A stretch of 7,385 nucleotides of DNA from Candidatus Bipolaricaulota bacterium (GCA_021159105.1 JAGGSM010000271.1:1-7385); one strand, 5' to 3'; positions 1 through 6,408 are shown, counted from the stretch's first letter. The notes: generated by a model from the letters alone, not told the origin. A program made the numbers and translations.

Positions 1-33
1 AATCACCTTTCTTAACGAGTCACGTTTCTTCGC

Positions 34-75
34 TTTGCACTCTGCGTTCCGCACTCCGCACTCCGAGTTTTGCAC
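34..75. repeat. Degenerate heptamer tandem array downstream of and touching the rtcB stop
   Basis: Six consecutive 7-bp units on the plus strand: TTTGCAC, TCTGCGT, TCCGCAC, TCCGCAC, TCCGAGT, TTTGCAC. Two central units are identical and the outer two are identical to each other. The last base is part of the rtcB stop codon. It has no hairpin with a U-tract, so I do not call it a terminator. Bases 1-33 show nothing else recognisable. Confidence 0.7.
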
Positions 76-1535
76 TATCCCTTGATCACGATGATCGGAA
101 CGAGCCTCGCGACTGGTACGTTGATCCCGGAGACCGTTGCCGCTGCAACCACGCTCTCCACATCCTTGTACGCGCCAGGCGCCTCCTCGGCGATCCCGCG
201 CGTGCTGTGTGAGCGCAGAATGATACCCCTTGCTGCGAGATCGCTCTTGATCTCCTCTCCCCAGTACTTCTTCGCCGCCTTCTTGCGCGACAGGGCCCGT
301 CCAGCGCCGTGGATCCCGCTACCGAACGTCTTTGTCATCCCCAGTTCGGTTCCGCGCATCACGTAAGATGCGGTCCCCATCGTTCCCCCGACGAGCGTGG
401 GGTGACCGACGTTGCGGTAAGGGGCGGGCGATTCCTCGCGCCCGGGCCCGAAGGCGCGGGTCGAGCCCTTGCGATGAACGAGCAAGCGGCGGGGTTCTCC
501 GTTAATCAAGTGCTCCTCGAACTTGGCGTTGTTGTGACCGATATCGTACACCGTGCGCACGCTTTCAGGTGACATCCCGAAGACCCGGTGCATGACGGAA
601 CGGACGAGGTGAGCGATCACCTGGCGATTGGCGAACGCGCAGTTAGCGCCGCTGGCGATGGCGCTCAGATAGCGTTGCCCTTCTGGACTGTTGATCGGAG
701 CGCAGACCAACTCCCGCTCGCGCACTGGGATATCGTACTTCCTGCTCGCCTCCTCCATCACCTTCAGGTAGTCCTGCCCGATCTGATGGCCAAGGGCGCG
801 AGATCCGGTGTGAATGGAGATGACGATCTGCCCCTTCCTCAGGCCATAGGCCATTGCCGCCTCACGATCGAACACCTGCTCCACTTCCTGCACTTCCAGG
901 TAGTGATTTCCCGCGCCCAAGGTCCCCACTTGGCGGAACTGGCGCTGCTTCGCTGTCTTGCTTACCGTATCAGGATCGGCTCCATCGATCCTCCCGTTCT
1001 CCTCGATGAACTCGATGTCCTCCGCGAGGCCGTATCCTCGCTCGATGACGTAGGAAGCCCCCTGTTCCAGCAGCTCGTCGATCTCGTTCATCCCCAGGCG
1101 CAGGTTTCCCTCCGATCCGATTCCCGCGGGTATCGTGTCGAACAGATCATGCGCCACGTCATCGGCACGGGACTTGATCGCCGCTCGATCGAGGGGCGTT
1201 GCCAATAGGCGGACGCCGCAGTTGATGTCGAAGCCGACGCCACCGACCACCACCACGCCCTCGCTGGTATCGAACGCGGCCACACCGCCGATTGGAAACC
1301 CGTACCCGGGATGAACGTCGGGAAGCGCCAGTGCCTCACCGACGATCCCCGGCAGACAGGCGACATCCCGTATCTGGTGCAGCGCGTTCCATTCCTTCTT
1401 CTCGGCGGCATCTCGCTTGAGTTGCGCGATCGTCCCCTCGTCTGCGATCAACCGCCCTGGTACGCGCATCTCCCCGCTCCTGGGGAGGATCCACTCCGCA
1501 TCCGAGATCCTTTCAATCTCAAGGGCTTCTTTCAT
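75..1535 (-). CDS. rtcB: RtcB family RNA-splicing ligase (3'-phosphate/5'-OH RNA ligase)
   Basis: Cytoplasmic GTP- and Mn-dependent ligase that joins RNA 2',3'-cyclic-phosphate or 3'-phosphate ends to 5'-OH ends (tRNA splicing in archaea and metazoa, RNA repair in bacteria). The 486-residue length matches the long RtcB form (about 480 aa) rather than the roughly 408-aa E. coli protein. All family metal and catalytic motifs are visible: GGVGFDINCG with Asp103 and Cys106, GAGNHYLEVQ with His211, SIHTGSRALGHQ with His242, DIGHNNAKFEEH with His334, and GSGIHGAGRALSR with His409, the expected guanylylated histidine. The C-terminal RSHSTRGIAEEAPGAYKDVE block and a lysine next to the end are also present. 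The ATG at 1535 is preceded by TAGGAGAG, which includes the archease stop codon 9 nt upstream, so translation is probably coupled. It is the last gene of thpR-archease-rtcB. No rtcA or sigma54-type rtcR is in the window. The gene appears intact. Confidence 0.97.
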   Translation of the reverse strand: MKEALEIERISDAEWILPRSGEMRVPGRLIADEGTIAQLKRDAAEKKEWNALHQIRDVACLPGIVGEALALPDVHPGYGFPIGGVAAFDTSEGVVVVGGVGFDINCGVRLLATPLDRAAIKSRADDVAHDLFDTIPAGIGSEGNLRLGMNEIDELLEQGASYVIERGYGLAEDIEFIEENGRIDGADPDTVSKTAKQRQFRQVGTLGAGNHYLEVQEVEQVFDREAAMAYGLRKGQIVISIHTGSRALGHQIGQDYLKVMEEASRKYDIPVRERELVCAPINSPEGQRYLSAIASGANCAFANRQVIAHLVRSVMHRVFGMSPESVRTVYDIGHNNAKFEEHLINGEPRRLLVHRKGSTRAFGPGREESPAPYRNVGHPTLVGGTMGTASYVMRGTELGMTKTFGSGIHGAGRALSRKKAAKKYWGEEIKSDLAARGIILRSHSTRGIAEEAPGAYKDVESVVAAATVSGINVPVARLVPIIVIKG

Positions 1536-1544
1536 TTCGCTCTC

Positions 1545-1967
1545 CTACACATCGAGAACACATTCAACGGAGAACAGATCGTTCTCTTTTCGTACGCGCA
1601 GACCAGAGTAGGTCACCCCCTTCACCTCGCTCCTCAGCTCGTGCCTCGATCGATCGATCGGTTCTCCCCGAGCGGATCCGATCAGCACTACGCTATCATA
1701 CTGTTGCTCGATCGATGCTGAGAACTGCGAGAAGATGAGACCGCGCAGGTCCTTCAAGCTAAGCAGTTGTCCCAGCCACTCCACAAGGAGAAGATCGGGC
1801 GTCCTGGCGGAGACGCGCACCTCGGCCTCCTCCTTTGGCTCAACGGAATCTATGTCCACCATCAGATTGAACATCGCCCGCGCTGCCTCGCAGAACGCCT
1901 CGGATAGTGTCTCTCCGCTCGCGCGGATGGCCGCATCAGCGATGCTGTCGAGGTATTCAAACGCCAT
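1545..1967 (-). CDS. Archease (RtcB cofactor protein)
   Basis: Small metal-binding protein that speeds guanylylation of RtcB and allows its multiple turnover. I place the start at the ATG at 1967, giving 140 aa, because AAGGAGG (1972-1978) lies just upstream. An in-frame ATG at 1982 would place the ribosome site inside the gene. Family features are FEYLDSIAD near the N-terminus, EAFCEAARAMFNLMVDIDSVEPKE (residues 23-47), LLVEWLGQLL (60-69), the RHELRSEVKGVTY block (108-120) and the terminal VLDV. Asp11, Asp38/Asp40 and Asp139 are the likely metal ligands. The first motif reads DSIAD where archeases usually have DHTAD, so the histidine is replaced by serine. The gene overlaps thpR by 11 bp and ends 9 nt before rtcB, which fits a dedicated partner of that ligase. 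Confidence 0.93.
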   Translation of the reverse strand: MAFEYLDSIADAAIRASGETLSEAFCEAARAMFNLMVDIDSVEPKEEAEVRVSARTPDLLLVEWLGQLLSLKDLRGLIFSQFSASIEQQYDSVVLIGSARGEPIDRSRHELRSEVKGVTYSGLRVRKENDLFSVECVLDV

Positions 1968-2526
1968 CCTCCCTCCTTGCAAGCCCTAGAGTGAACAGGG
2001 GCGAATAGATCGCGCCCTGAGGCGTTAAACGGCTCTCCATCAACACGAGGCGGTCCGCCCGCAGCGGCCAGCTTGGCCGGGTGATCCCTTCGAGCGTTCC
2101 TTGAAGTGGGGTGTGCAGTCGCCCTTTGATGCGGGCGATGGTGATGTGGGCGAGGGTCTCCACGCGAGCATGAGCAAAGCCGAGCTGCGATAGGCTCTTG
2201 TCCAGCTGTGACAACAGATTCTGGAATGCCTGCGGTGCTCTCCCTCCGACCCACACCACCCGTGGGTTATCGAGGTTCGGAAAGCCTCCCACCCGATCGA
2301 TGCCGATTTCGAAGGGACGGGTCTGTGCTGTAATCTCTTGGCATGCTCTCTTCAGATCGACGGTGAGCATCGGATCTATCTCGCCCAAGAAACGGACGGT
2401 TACGTGGTAGTTCTCTCGTTGCACCCAAGCGGCGCGCGCGTCGACTCGTTCGCGCAGCTCCCGTGCCACAGATGCTACGTAGTTGCGCAGATCGTCCTTG
2501 ATCGGAATGCAGAGAAAAGCTCGCAT
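1957..2526 (-). CDS. thpR: RNA 2',3'-cyclic phosphodiesterase (ThpR/LigT, 2H superfamily)
   Basis: 2H-family phosphoesterase. Characterised ThpR/LigT proteins hydrolyse RNA 2',3'-cyclic phosphates to 2'-phosphates, and some show 2'-5' ligase activity in vitro. The 189-aa product has both hallmark HxTx motifs: HVTVRF with His41 and Thr43, and HITIAR with His127 and Thr129. It also has the usual N-terminal RAFLCIPI strand and a VGGFPN.DNPRVVWVG stretch at about 79-94. The start is the ATG at 2526, preceded by GGAGGTGG at 2534-2541 with 7 nt between. The earlier in-frame ATG at 2553 would translate the ribosome site and lies inside the -10 box. It is first in the operon, and its stop overlaps the archease start by 11 bp. 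Placement with rtcB implies a role at the same RNA ends, either as a competing or a clean-up activity. Confidence 0.93.
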   Translation of the reverse strand: MRAFLCIPIKDDLRNYVASVARELRERVDARAAWVQRENYHVTVRFLGEIDPMLTVDLKRACQEITAQTRPFEIGIDRVGGFPNLDNPRVVWVGGRAPQAFQNLLSQLDKSLSQLGFAHARVETLAHITIARIKGRLHTPLQGTLEGITRPSWPLRADRLVLMESRLTPQGAIYSPLFTLGLARREDGV

Positions 2527-2548
2527 GGGTGTCCCACCTCCACATCCG

Positions 2549-2578
2549 ATCATACCACAAACAAACCAGGACAGTCAG
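2549..2578 (-). promoter_or_regulatory. Predicted promoter of thpR-archease-rtcB
   Basis: On the minus strand a -35-like CTGACT (2573-2578) is followed after 18 bp by TATGAT (2549-2554). The -10 is preceded by TGG, an extended -10 (TGn) signature that compensates for the imperfect -35. The predicted start of transcription, near 2542, lies right at the GGAGGTGG ribosome site, so the leader would be only about 16 nt. There is no GG-N10-GC sigma54 signature like the one that drives E. coli rtcBA. The prediction is by eye only. Confidence 0.55.
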
Positions 2579-2626
2579 GCGAAACCTGCGTACTACCGGA
2601 TCGGCGCCATCTCTCCTCTCAGGCCT

Positions 2627-2654
2627 TCCGCGCTTCGAGTTCCGCATTCGAATG
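2627..2654. repeat. Second, more degenerate heptamer array just past the SRP RNA 3' end
   Basis: Four 7-bp units on the plus strand (TCCGCGC, TTCGAGT, TCCGCAT, TCGAATG) resemble the TCCGCAC/TCCGAGT units of the array at 34-75. The array sits between the SRP RNA 3' end (2657) and the thpR promoter (2549-2578). The rest of 2579-2656 shows no gene or clear terminator. Confidence 0.45.
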
Positions 2655-2656
2655 TT

Positions 2657-2931
2657 GCGCCTGTGCGTGGTCCCGTCGAAAGAAGTCAGCAGACGCTTCT
2701 GTGAACAGCCAGCTCAGGTCAAGGGATCCTCTAACACCCGCAGAGGCTTGCTTACCGCTGCTCCCTTCCGGGCCTGACGGGGTTCACAGGCATGCGCCGC
2801 AGAGGGCTCAACCCTCATCACCGCTTATCCAAGGCAGACTCTGCCTCCTTCCCCCTCGGGGAACCCTTCGGTTCCACTGTAGCGGGTTGTAGACGACAGG
2901 GGACCGCTAGCCCCCCACCTAGCACAGGCAC
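2657..2931 (-). ncRNA. ffs: Signal recognition particle RNA, large bacterial type with Alu domain
   Basis: RNA scaffold of the signal recognition particle, which binds Ffh and targets nascent membrane and secreted proteins. The universal helix 8 reads, on the minus strand, GTCAGGCCCGGAAGGGAGC (within 2755-2780), with the GGAA tetraloop and the asymmetric AGCAGC side. The 5' part contains TGCTAGGTGGGGGGCTAGCGG followed by CCCCTGT, the Alu-like domain typical of the roughly 270-nt SRP RNAs of Bacillus and many other non-proteobacteria. The ends were set by a terminal helix: GTGCCTGTGC (2931-2922) pairs with GCACAGGCGC (2666-2657), 10 bp with one G-U. This gives about 275 nt. The 5' end directly follows the CCA of tRNA-Ser, so both RNAs probably come from one precursor. 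No U-tract terminator is evident past the 3' end. Confidence 0.93.
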
Positions 2932-3020
2932 TGGCGGAGGGGGCGGGATTTGAACCCGCGGTACCAAGAAGGTACACCAGTTCTCCAAACTGGCGGATTC
3001 GGCCGCTCTCCCACCCCTCC
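2932..3020 (-). tRNA. tRNA-Ser (anticodon GGA)
   Basis: A complete class II tRNA can be folded. The acceptor GGAGGGG pairs with CCCCTCC. The D stem is 3 bp (GGA/TCC), as usual for tRNA-Ser. The anticodon stem CCAGT/ACTGG encloses loop TTGGAGA with anticodon GGA, which reads UCC and UCU. A long variable arm, GTACC-TTCTT-GGTAC, is characteristic of Ser tRNAs. The T arm is GCGGG-TTCAAAT-CCCGC, followed by discriminator G and a genomically encoded CCA (2934-2932). The 3' A is immediately followed by the first base of the SRP RNA, and a strong promoter lies a few bases upstream. Confidence 0.97.
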
Positions 3021-3033
3021 GAACTGTGTGCTG

Positions 3034-3062
3034 ATTCTAGGGATAGAGCGATCAGATTTCAA
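3034..3062 (-). promoter_or_regulatory. Predicted promoter of the tRNA-Ser/SRP RNA unit
   Basis: On the minus strand TTGAAA (3057-3062) and TAGAAT (3034-3039) are separated by exactly 17 bp (3040-3056), each matching the sigma70 consensus at 5 of 6 positions. Transcription would start near 3027, about 7 nt before the tRNA, leaving a short 5' leader for RNase P. The SRP RNA has no room for a separate upstream promoter outside the tRNA gene, so this one probably serves both RNAs. Confidence 0.75.
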
Positions 3063-3111
3063 CCGTGGATTGTATTTGGGTCGAAGAAGACGTCCGTTGG
3101 AGATGTGCAAG

Positions 3112-4287
3112 CTACTCTCTCTCGTTGAGTGCTCGGCGCATCCGCTCCAGGGCCTCTGTCAGGTTCGATCGCGGTGTTGCGAAGTTCATGCGCACGAAAC
3201 CCTCTCCGCCCGGGCCGAAGCGAGCACCATCATTCATCGCGACGCGTGCCTGGCGGAGAAAGAAGGCGTGTGGATTCTGAGAGAGGCCGAGACCGCGACA
3301 ATCGAGCCACGCTAGATACGTTCCTTCGACCTCTGCCATGTTGATTCCGGGAAGCTCGCGAGCGACGAAATCACGCGTGTAATCGCGGTTTACTTGCAGA
3401 TATGCGACTACACTGTCCAGCCATTCTTCTCCCTCAGTGTAGGCTGCCTGTGTGATGACGTAGCTCATGATGCCCACGTGCTGCACCAGCCCCCGACGTG
3501 CTTCCTCAAGTTGCTCTCTCAGCCTTTGATTTGGGACCACCGCGATGGCACAGCTGATTCCAGCGACGTTGAACGACTTGTTCGGCGCGATGAGGGTGAT
3601 CGTGCGCGCTGCGATCTCTGGATCGATGCTCGCGATCGGGACGTGTTTTCGCTCGTCGTAGACGAAGTCGGCGTGGATCTCATCGGAACAGATGAATAGA
3701 TCATGCTTCAGGCAGATCTGCCCGAGCCTCTCCAGCTCATCTCTGGTGAAGGCTCTTCCGACTGGATTGTGGGGATTGCACAGGATGAACGTCGAGCAGT
3801 CGTCGCTTGCTGCGCGCTCGAAGTCATTGAAGTCGATCTCGTAGTGACCGTCACCTGTTCGTATCAACTGTGATGGCCGTGCCTCCATCCCAGCGTGCTG
3901 TGGAACATCGAGGATGGGAAAGTAGATCGGTGGCTGGTAGAGTAGCCCTGTGCCCGGTTTGCCAACCGCCTGTACAGCTAGATTGAACCCAACCGCAACG
4001 TTGGGGAGGAACACGATGGCGTTCGGTGACACCTTCCAGCCGTAACGGCGAGAGATCCAATCGACCACCACATCGCGCAACTGCGGAGGCTCCTTGGGAT
4101 AGCCGAACACGCCATGCTCGACGCGCTGTTGCAGTGCATCGATTACTGCCTGGGGGGAGCGAAAGTCCATATCCGCGACCCACATCGCCAGAACATCAGG
4201 ATCAAAAAGATTCCACTTGATGCTATCAGTGCCTCGCCGCTCGATCCATCGATCGAAGTCGTTATCAGTTGGAATCATGTTCTGCAT
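3112..4287 (-). CDS. MalY/PatB-type PLP-dependent aminotransferase / C-S beta-lyase
   Basis: Cytoplasmic pyridoxal-phosphate enzyme of fold type I. Members of the MalY/PatB family cleave cystathionine or related C-S bonds to pyruvate, ammonia and a thiol, and some transaminate. The 391-aa length is normal. Motifs are VADMDF near residue 37 (substrate/PLP pocket), NPHNPVGR (171-178), SDEIHADF (201-208, Asp202 to pyridine N), APNKSFNVAG with Lys237 as the Schiff-base lysine, EGTYLAWLD (321-329) and FVRMNFA with Arg366 for the substrate carboxylate. The family usually shows SK[TS]FN at the lysine, and here the Ser before Lys is Asn. The ATG at 4287 is preceded by AAGGA at a good distance. The gene is monocistronic or first of its unit, 100 bp after the peptidase gene, with its own promoter. 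Substrate cannot be fixed: cystathionine lyase and cysteine desulfhydrase are both possible. Confidence 0.92.
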   Translation of the reverse strand: MQNMIPTDNDFDRWIERRGTDSIKWNLFDPDVLAMWVADMDFRSPQAVIDALQQRVEHGVFGYPKEPPQLRDVVVDWISRRYGWKVSPNAIVFLPNVAVGFNLAVQAVGKPGTGLLYQPPIYFPILDVPQHAGMEARPSQLIRTGDGHYEIDFNDFERAASDDCSTFILCNPHNPVGRAFTRDELERLGQICLKHDLFICSDEIHADFVYDERKHVPIASIDPEIAARTITLIAPNKSFNVAGISCAIAVVPNQRLREQLEEARRGLVQHVGIMSYVITQAAYTEGEEWLDSVVAYLQVNRDYTRDFVARELPGINMAEVEGTYLAWLDCRGLGLSQNPHAFFLRQARVAMNDGARFGPGGEGFVRMNFATPRSNLTEALERMRRALNERE

Positions 4288-4326
4288 TCACCATCCTTGC
4301 CAAGAATGCCCAGAGGGCTTGGAATC

Positions 4327-4355
4327 ATTATCATCGATCGATCATCCTTGAGCAA
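4327..4355 (-). promoter_or_regulatory. Predicted promoter of the MalY/PatB-type gene
   Basis: On the minus strand TTGCTC (4350-4355), 17 bp, then GATAAT (4327-4332). The spacer contains the 10-bp palindrome ATCGATCGAT. The predicted start, near 4320, leaves a leader of about 33 nt with AAGGA upstream of the ATG. This suggests the gene can be expressed independently of the upstream peptidase gene. GATC-rich words are common in this DNA, so the palindrome need not be an operator. Confidence 0.5.
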
Positions 4356-4387
4356 TCGGATGATGCCGATCCTCCTGGGACGCAGCA

Positions 4388-6382
4388 CTAGGGATTGCCT
4401 TTGGGGCCTCCTTTTAGGTACTGATCGAACCAGGAGAGGATCTCCCTCAGTCGGCGCAGGCGATGGTGCGGCTTTCCCGACCGTGACAGCTCATGGTTTT
4501 CTCCGCGGAACAGAACGAGCCTGCTCTCCACCCCGTGATAACGCAGGGCGGTGAACATCTGCAGGCCCTCAGCCATGTAGCAGCGATAGTCTTCATCTGA
4601 GTGAATGAACAGCGTCGGTGTCCTTGCCCGGTCCGCGTAGCGCAGGGGGGAATGCCACCACAGTTTATCGCTTCCTCCCTCCTCCCACGGGGTCTTCCCC
4701 ATCTGATCCTTGTTGAACACGTAACCGATGTCCGTGGTGCAGAACTTGGAGATCCAATTGGCGATAGAGCGCTGTGAGCAGGCGGCACGGAAGCGGTTGG
4801 TGTGCCCGATGATCCAGTTGGTCATGAATCCTCCGTATGACCCGCCGAGCACACCCAGTCGCTCTCGATCGACAAACGGAAACGATTCGATCGCGTAATC
4901 GACGACCGCCATCAGGTCTTCGTAGTCGATTGTGCCGTACTTCCCTCGTACATCGGCAAACTCATCTCCTCGCCCTGACGATCCGCGCGGGTTGCAGTAG
5001 AGAACAGCGTACCCCGCTCCCGCGAGGACCTGCATCTCGTGGAAGAATACGCTCCCGTACGCCCCGCGCGGGCCGCCGTGCACCTCAAGTAGCGTTGGAT
5101 AGCTCTCACCCTCTTCGTAGTTCGCCGGCTTCATCACCCACGCCTCGATCCTCGTCCCATCCTTGCCGGTGACGATGAACGGCTCGGGATGGGAGACGGC
5201 GCGCTCAGCGCACGCATCACGGTTAAGATCGGTGAAGCGTTCCTCACCGTTCTTATCATAGCGATAGATCTCCTGTAATCTATCCCCGCGCAGGGCGGAG
5301 TAGATGATCGTCTCTGCGTGTACGGCGAAGGAGTCGATCGCTCCGGGAAGATCCACCACTCGCTGCACTGTGCCGTTGGGATCGACAGAATCGATGTAGG
5401 AGTTTCCCCCTTCGGTGATCGTGAGGTACAAGCGCCCCTGATCGACCTGGGTGACAGGCCCGCTCCCATAGCGGCAGTCCGAGCCGACCGATGTCCCCAC
5501 CGACCGATCCCACCCAGGTGTAATACTCGTAATCCGATCCCACCCAGGTGTAATACTCGTAATCTCGCCACTTGCGAGATCGACGCTCATCACCTCGCGG
5601 CTCTGCCCGCGGCCGTAGCGCTTCATGTCGGTTCCCAGCACAGCAAGCGTCGTTTCAGAGAGGAAGCGAACCTCTCCCAAGGCGTACGTATCATGTGACA
5701 AGCAACGTGATTCTCCCGTGGCTAGATTGTAGACCCACAGCTCGTCGGTGATTGGCGCCTTCCCCGGGAACCGGCGAGCGACGAACGCTACCAGATCTTT
5801 GTGGGCATCGAACGCCTGCACCTCGAGCTGATCCTCGGTGAGATCCTTCACCTCACCGCTTGCCAGGTCAAATGAAAACAGGTGTACGCGCCGCTGGTTG
5901 GTGAACCCCTTTTCGTTCTGCCAGAACGGGATCTCATCGAGTACCTCGTAGTCCGCCGCGTTCTTGTCCTCATCCCTGGTGAGGGGAATACGCGCGGTGA
6001 ATAGGAGCGTATCATCAGCGATCAACTGGATCGCCTCTACATGATGGGGAATGGTAGCGATCTTCTCCGCCTCTCCACCATCGAGTGCGATTCGGTAGAG
6101 ACGACTTCCGTCGTCACTCTCTTCTTTGCTCTCTTCCCTCTTAGACAGGAAGAGAATCGCTGAACCATCCGTGTTCCAGACAAACGGGCCGTCCTTGCCA
6201 GCCGTGGTCAGACGACGTGTTCGGCTGGAGTCGAGTTCTATGACATAGATCTCCGAGCGGTAGTCGTCCCCTTGCTCTGTTGCCTGACGCACGCGAAACG
6301 CCGCATGCCGGCCCCGGGGATCGATCTGCACGGAGGACAGAAAACGATACGACAATAGATCTTCGATCTGCACTGGCTTCAT
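4388..6382 (-). CDS. S9 family serine peptidase (acylaminoacyl-peptidase/YuxL-like)
   Basis: Cytoplasmic prolyl-oligopeptidase-family peptidase of 664 aa, the usual size for acylaminoacyl-peptidase and YuxL-like members. They trim short or blocked peptides whose access is gated by a beta-propeller. No signal peptide is seen. Residues from about 1 to 400 are a WD-like propeller with repeated blades (for example FVWNTDGSAILFLSKR, LWVYNLATGE, VMSVDLASGE). Residues 405-660 are the alpha/beta hydrolase domain. The oxyanion segment is HGGPRG (435-440), the nucleophile elbow GGSYGG with Ser515, the acid HSDEDYRC with Asp598, and the base ENHELSRSGKPHHR with His630. The start ATG at 6382 has AAGGAG 7 nt upstream. 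The propeller carries an exact tandem duplication of 10 residues (ITSITPGWDR twice, 274-293). The catalytic domain is unaffected, so the enzyme is probably active. Exact substrate class (acyl-aminoacyl, dipeptidyl or oligopeptide) is not determinable. Confidence 0.94.
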   Translation of the reverse strand: MKPVQIEDLLSYRFLSSVQIDPRGRHAAFRVRQATEQGDDYRSEIYVIELDSSRTRRLTTAGKDGPFVWNTDGSAILFLSKREESKEESDDGSRLYRIALDGGEAEKIATIPHHVEAIQLIADDTLLFTARIPLTRDEDKNAADYEVLDEIPFWQNEKGFTNQRRVHLFSFDLASGEVKDLTEDQLEVQAFDAHKDLVAFVARRFPGKAPITDELWVYNLATGESRCLSHDTYALGEVRFLSETTLAVLGTDMKRYGRGQSREVMSVDLASGEITSITPGWDRITSITPGWDRSVGTSVGSDCRYGSGPVTQVDQGRLYLTITEGGNSYIDSVDPNGTVQRVVDLPGAIDSFAVHAETIIYSALRGDRLQEIYRYDKNGEERFTDLNRDACAERAVSHPEPFIVTGKDGTRIEAWVMKPANYEEGESYPTLLEVHGGPRGAYGSVFFHEMQVLAGAGYAVLYCNPRGSSGRGDEFADVRGKYGTIDYEDLMAVVDYAIESFPFVDRERLGVLGGSYGGFMTNWIIGHTNRFRAACSQRSIANWISKFCTTDIGYVFNKDQMGKTPWEEGGSDKLWWHSPLRYADRARTPTLFIHSDEDYRCYMAEGLQMFTALRYHGVESRLVLFRGENHELSRSGKPHHRLRRLREILSWFDQYLKGGPKGNP
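5504..5563 (-). repeat. Exact 30-bp tandem duplication inside the S9 peptidase gene
   Basis: Positions 5504-5533 and 5534-5563 are identical base for base, and identity extends one further base at 5564. The unit is 30 bp, so the frame is kept and ten residues are repeated. It lies in a propeller blade or the loop after VMSVDLASGE. Perfect identity, including third codon positions, points to a recent slippage or duplication event, or to an assembly error. Confidence 0.95.
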
Positions 6383-6408
6383 AAAGTGACTCCTTCTTAG
6401 CGAGTATG

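Noticed and set aside
588..1208. Plus-strand open frame of 206 codons
   Set aside because: It lies wholly antisense to the well-conserved rtcB, has no ribosome site, and its composition mirrors the codon pattern of the opposite strand.
1968..1982. Upstream in-frame ATG for archease, giving five extra residues
   Set aside because: It would encode the AAGGAGG ribosome site, and family members begin close to the FEYL motif.
2267..2647. Minus-strand 126-codon frame overlapping thpR
   Set aside because: It is out of frame with thpR, which has both HxTx motifs. The product is Arg-rich, as expected for a shadow frame.
2338..2892. Plus-strand open frame of 184 codons across the thpR 5' end and the SRP RNA
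   Set aside because: It covers the antisense of a recognisable RNA gene and of thpR. The product has no recognisable domain and no ribosome site was found.
4334..4343. Operator palindrome ATCGATCGAT in the MalY/PatB promoter
   Set aside because: The same word appears in coding sequence (about 1650-1661 and 1709-1718), so it is likely a general word bias.
4356..4380. Weak stem ATCGG-CATCAT-CCGAT after the peptidase stop as terminator
   Set aside because: It has only five base pairs, no U-tract, and overlaps the region just upstream of the next promoter.
5504..5563. CRISPR-like repeat
   Set aside because: There are only two copies with no spacer between them, inside a coding frame.
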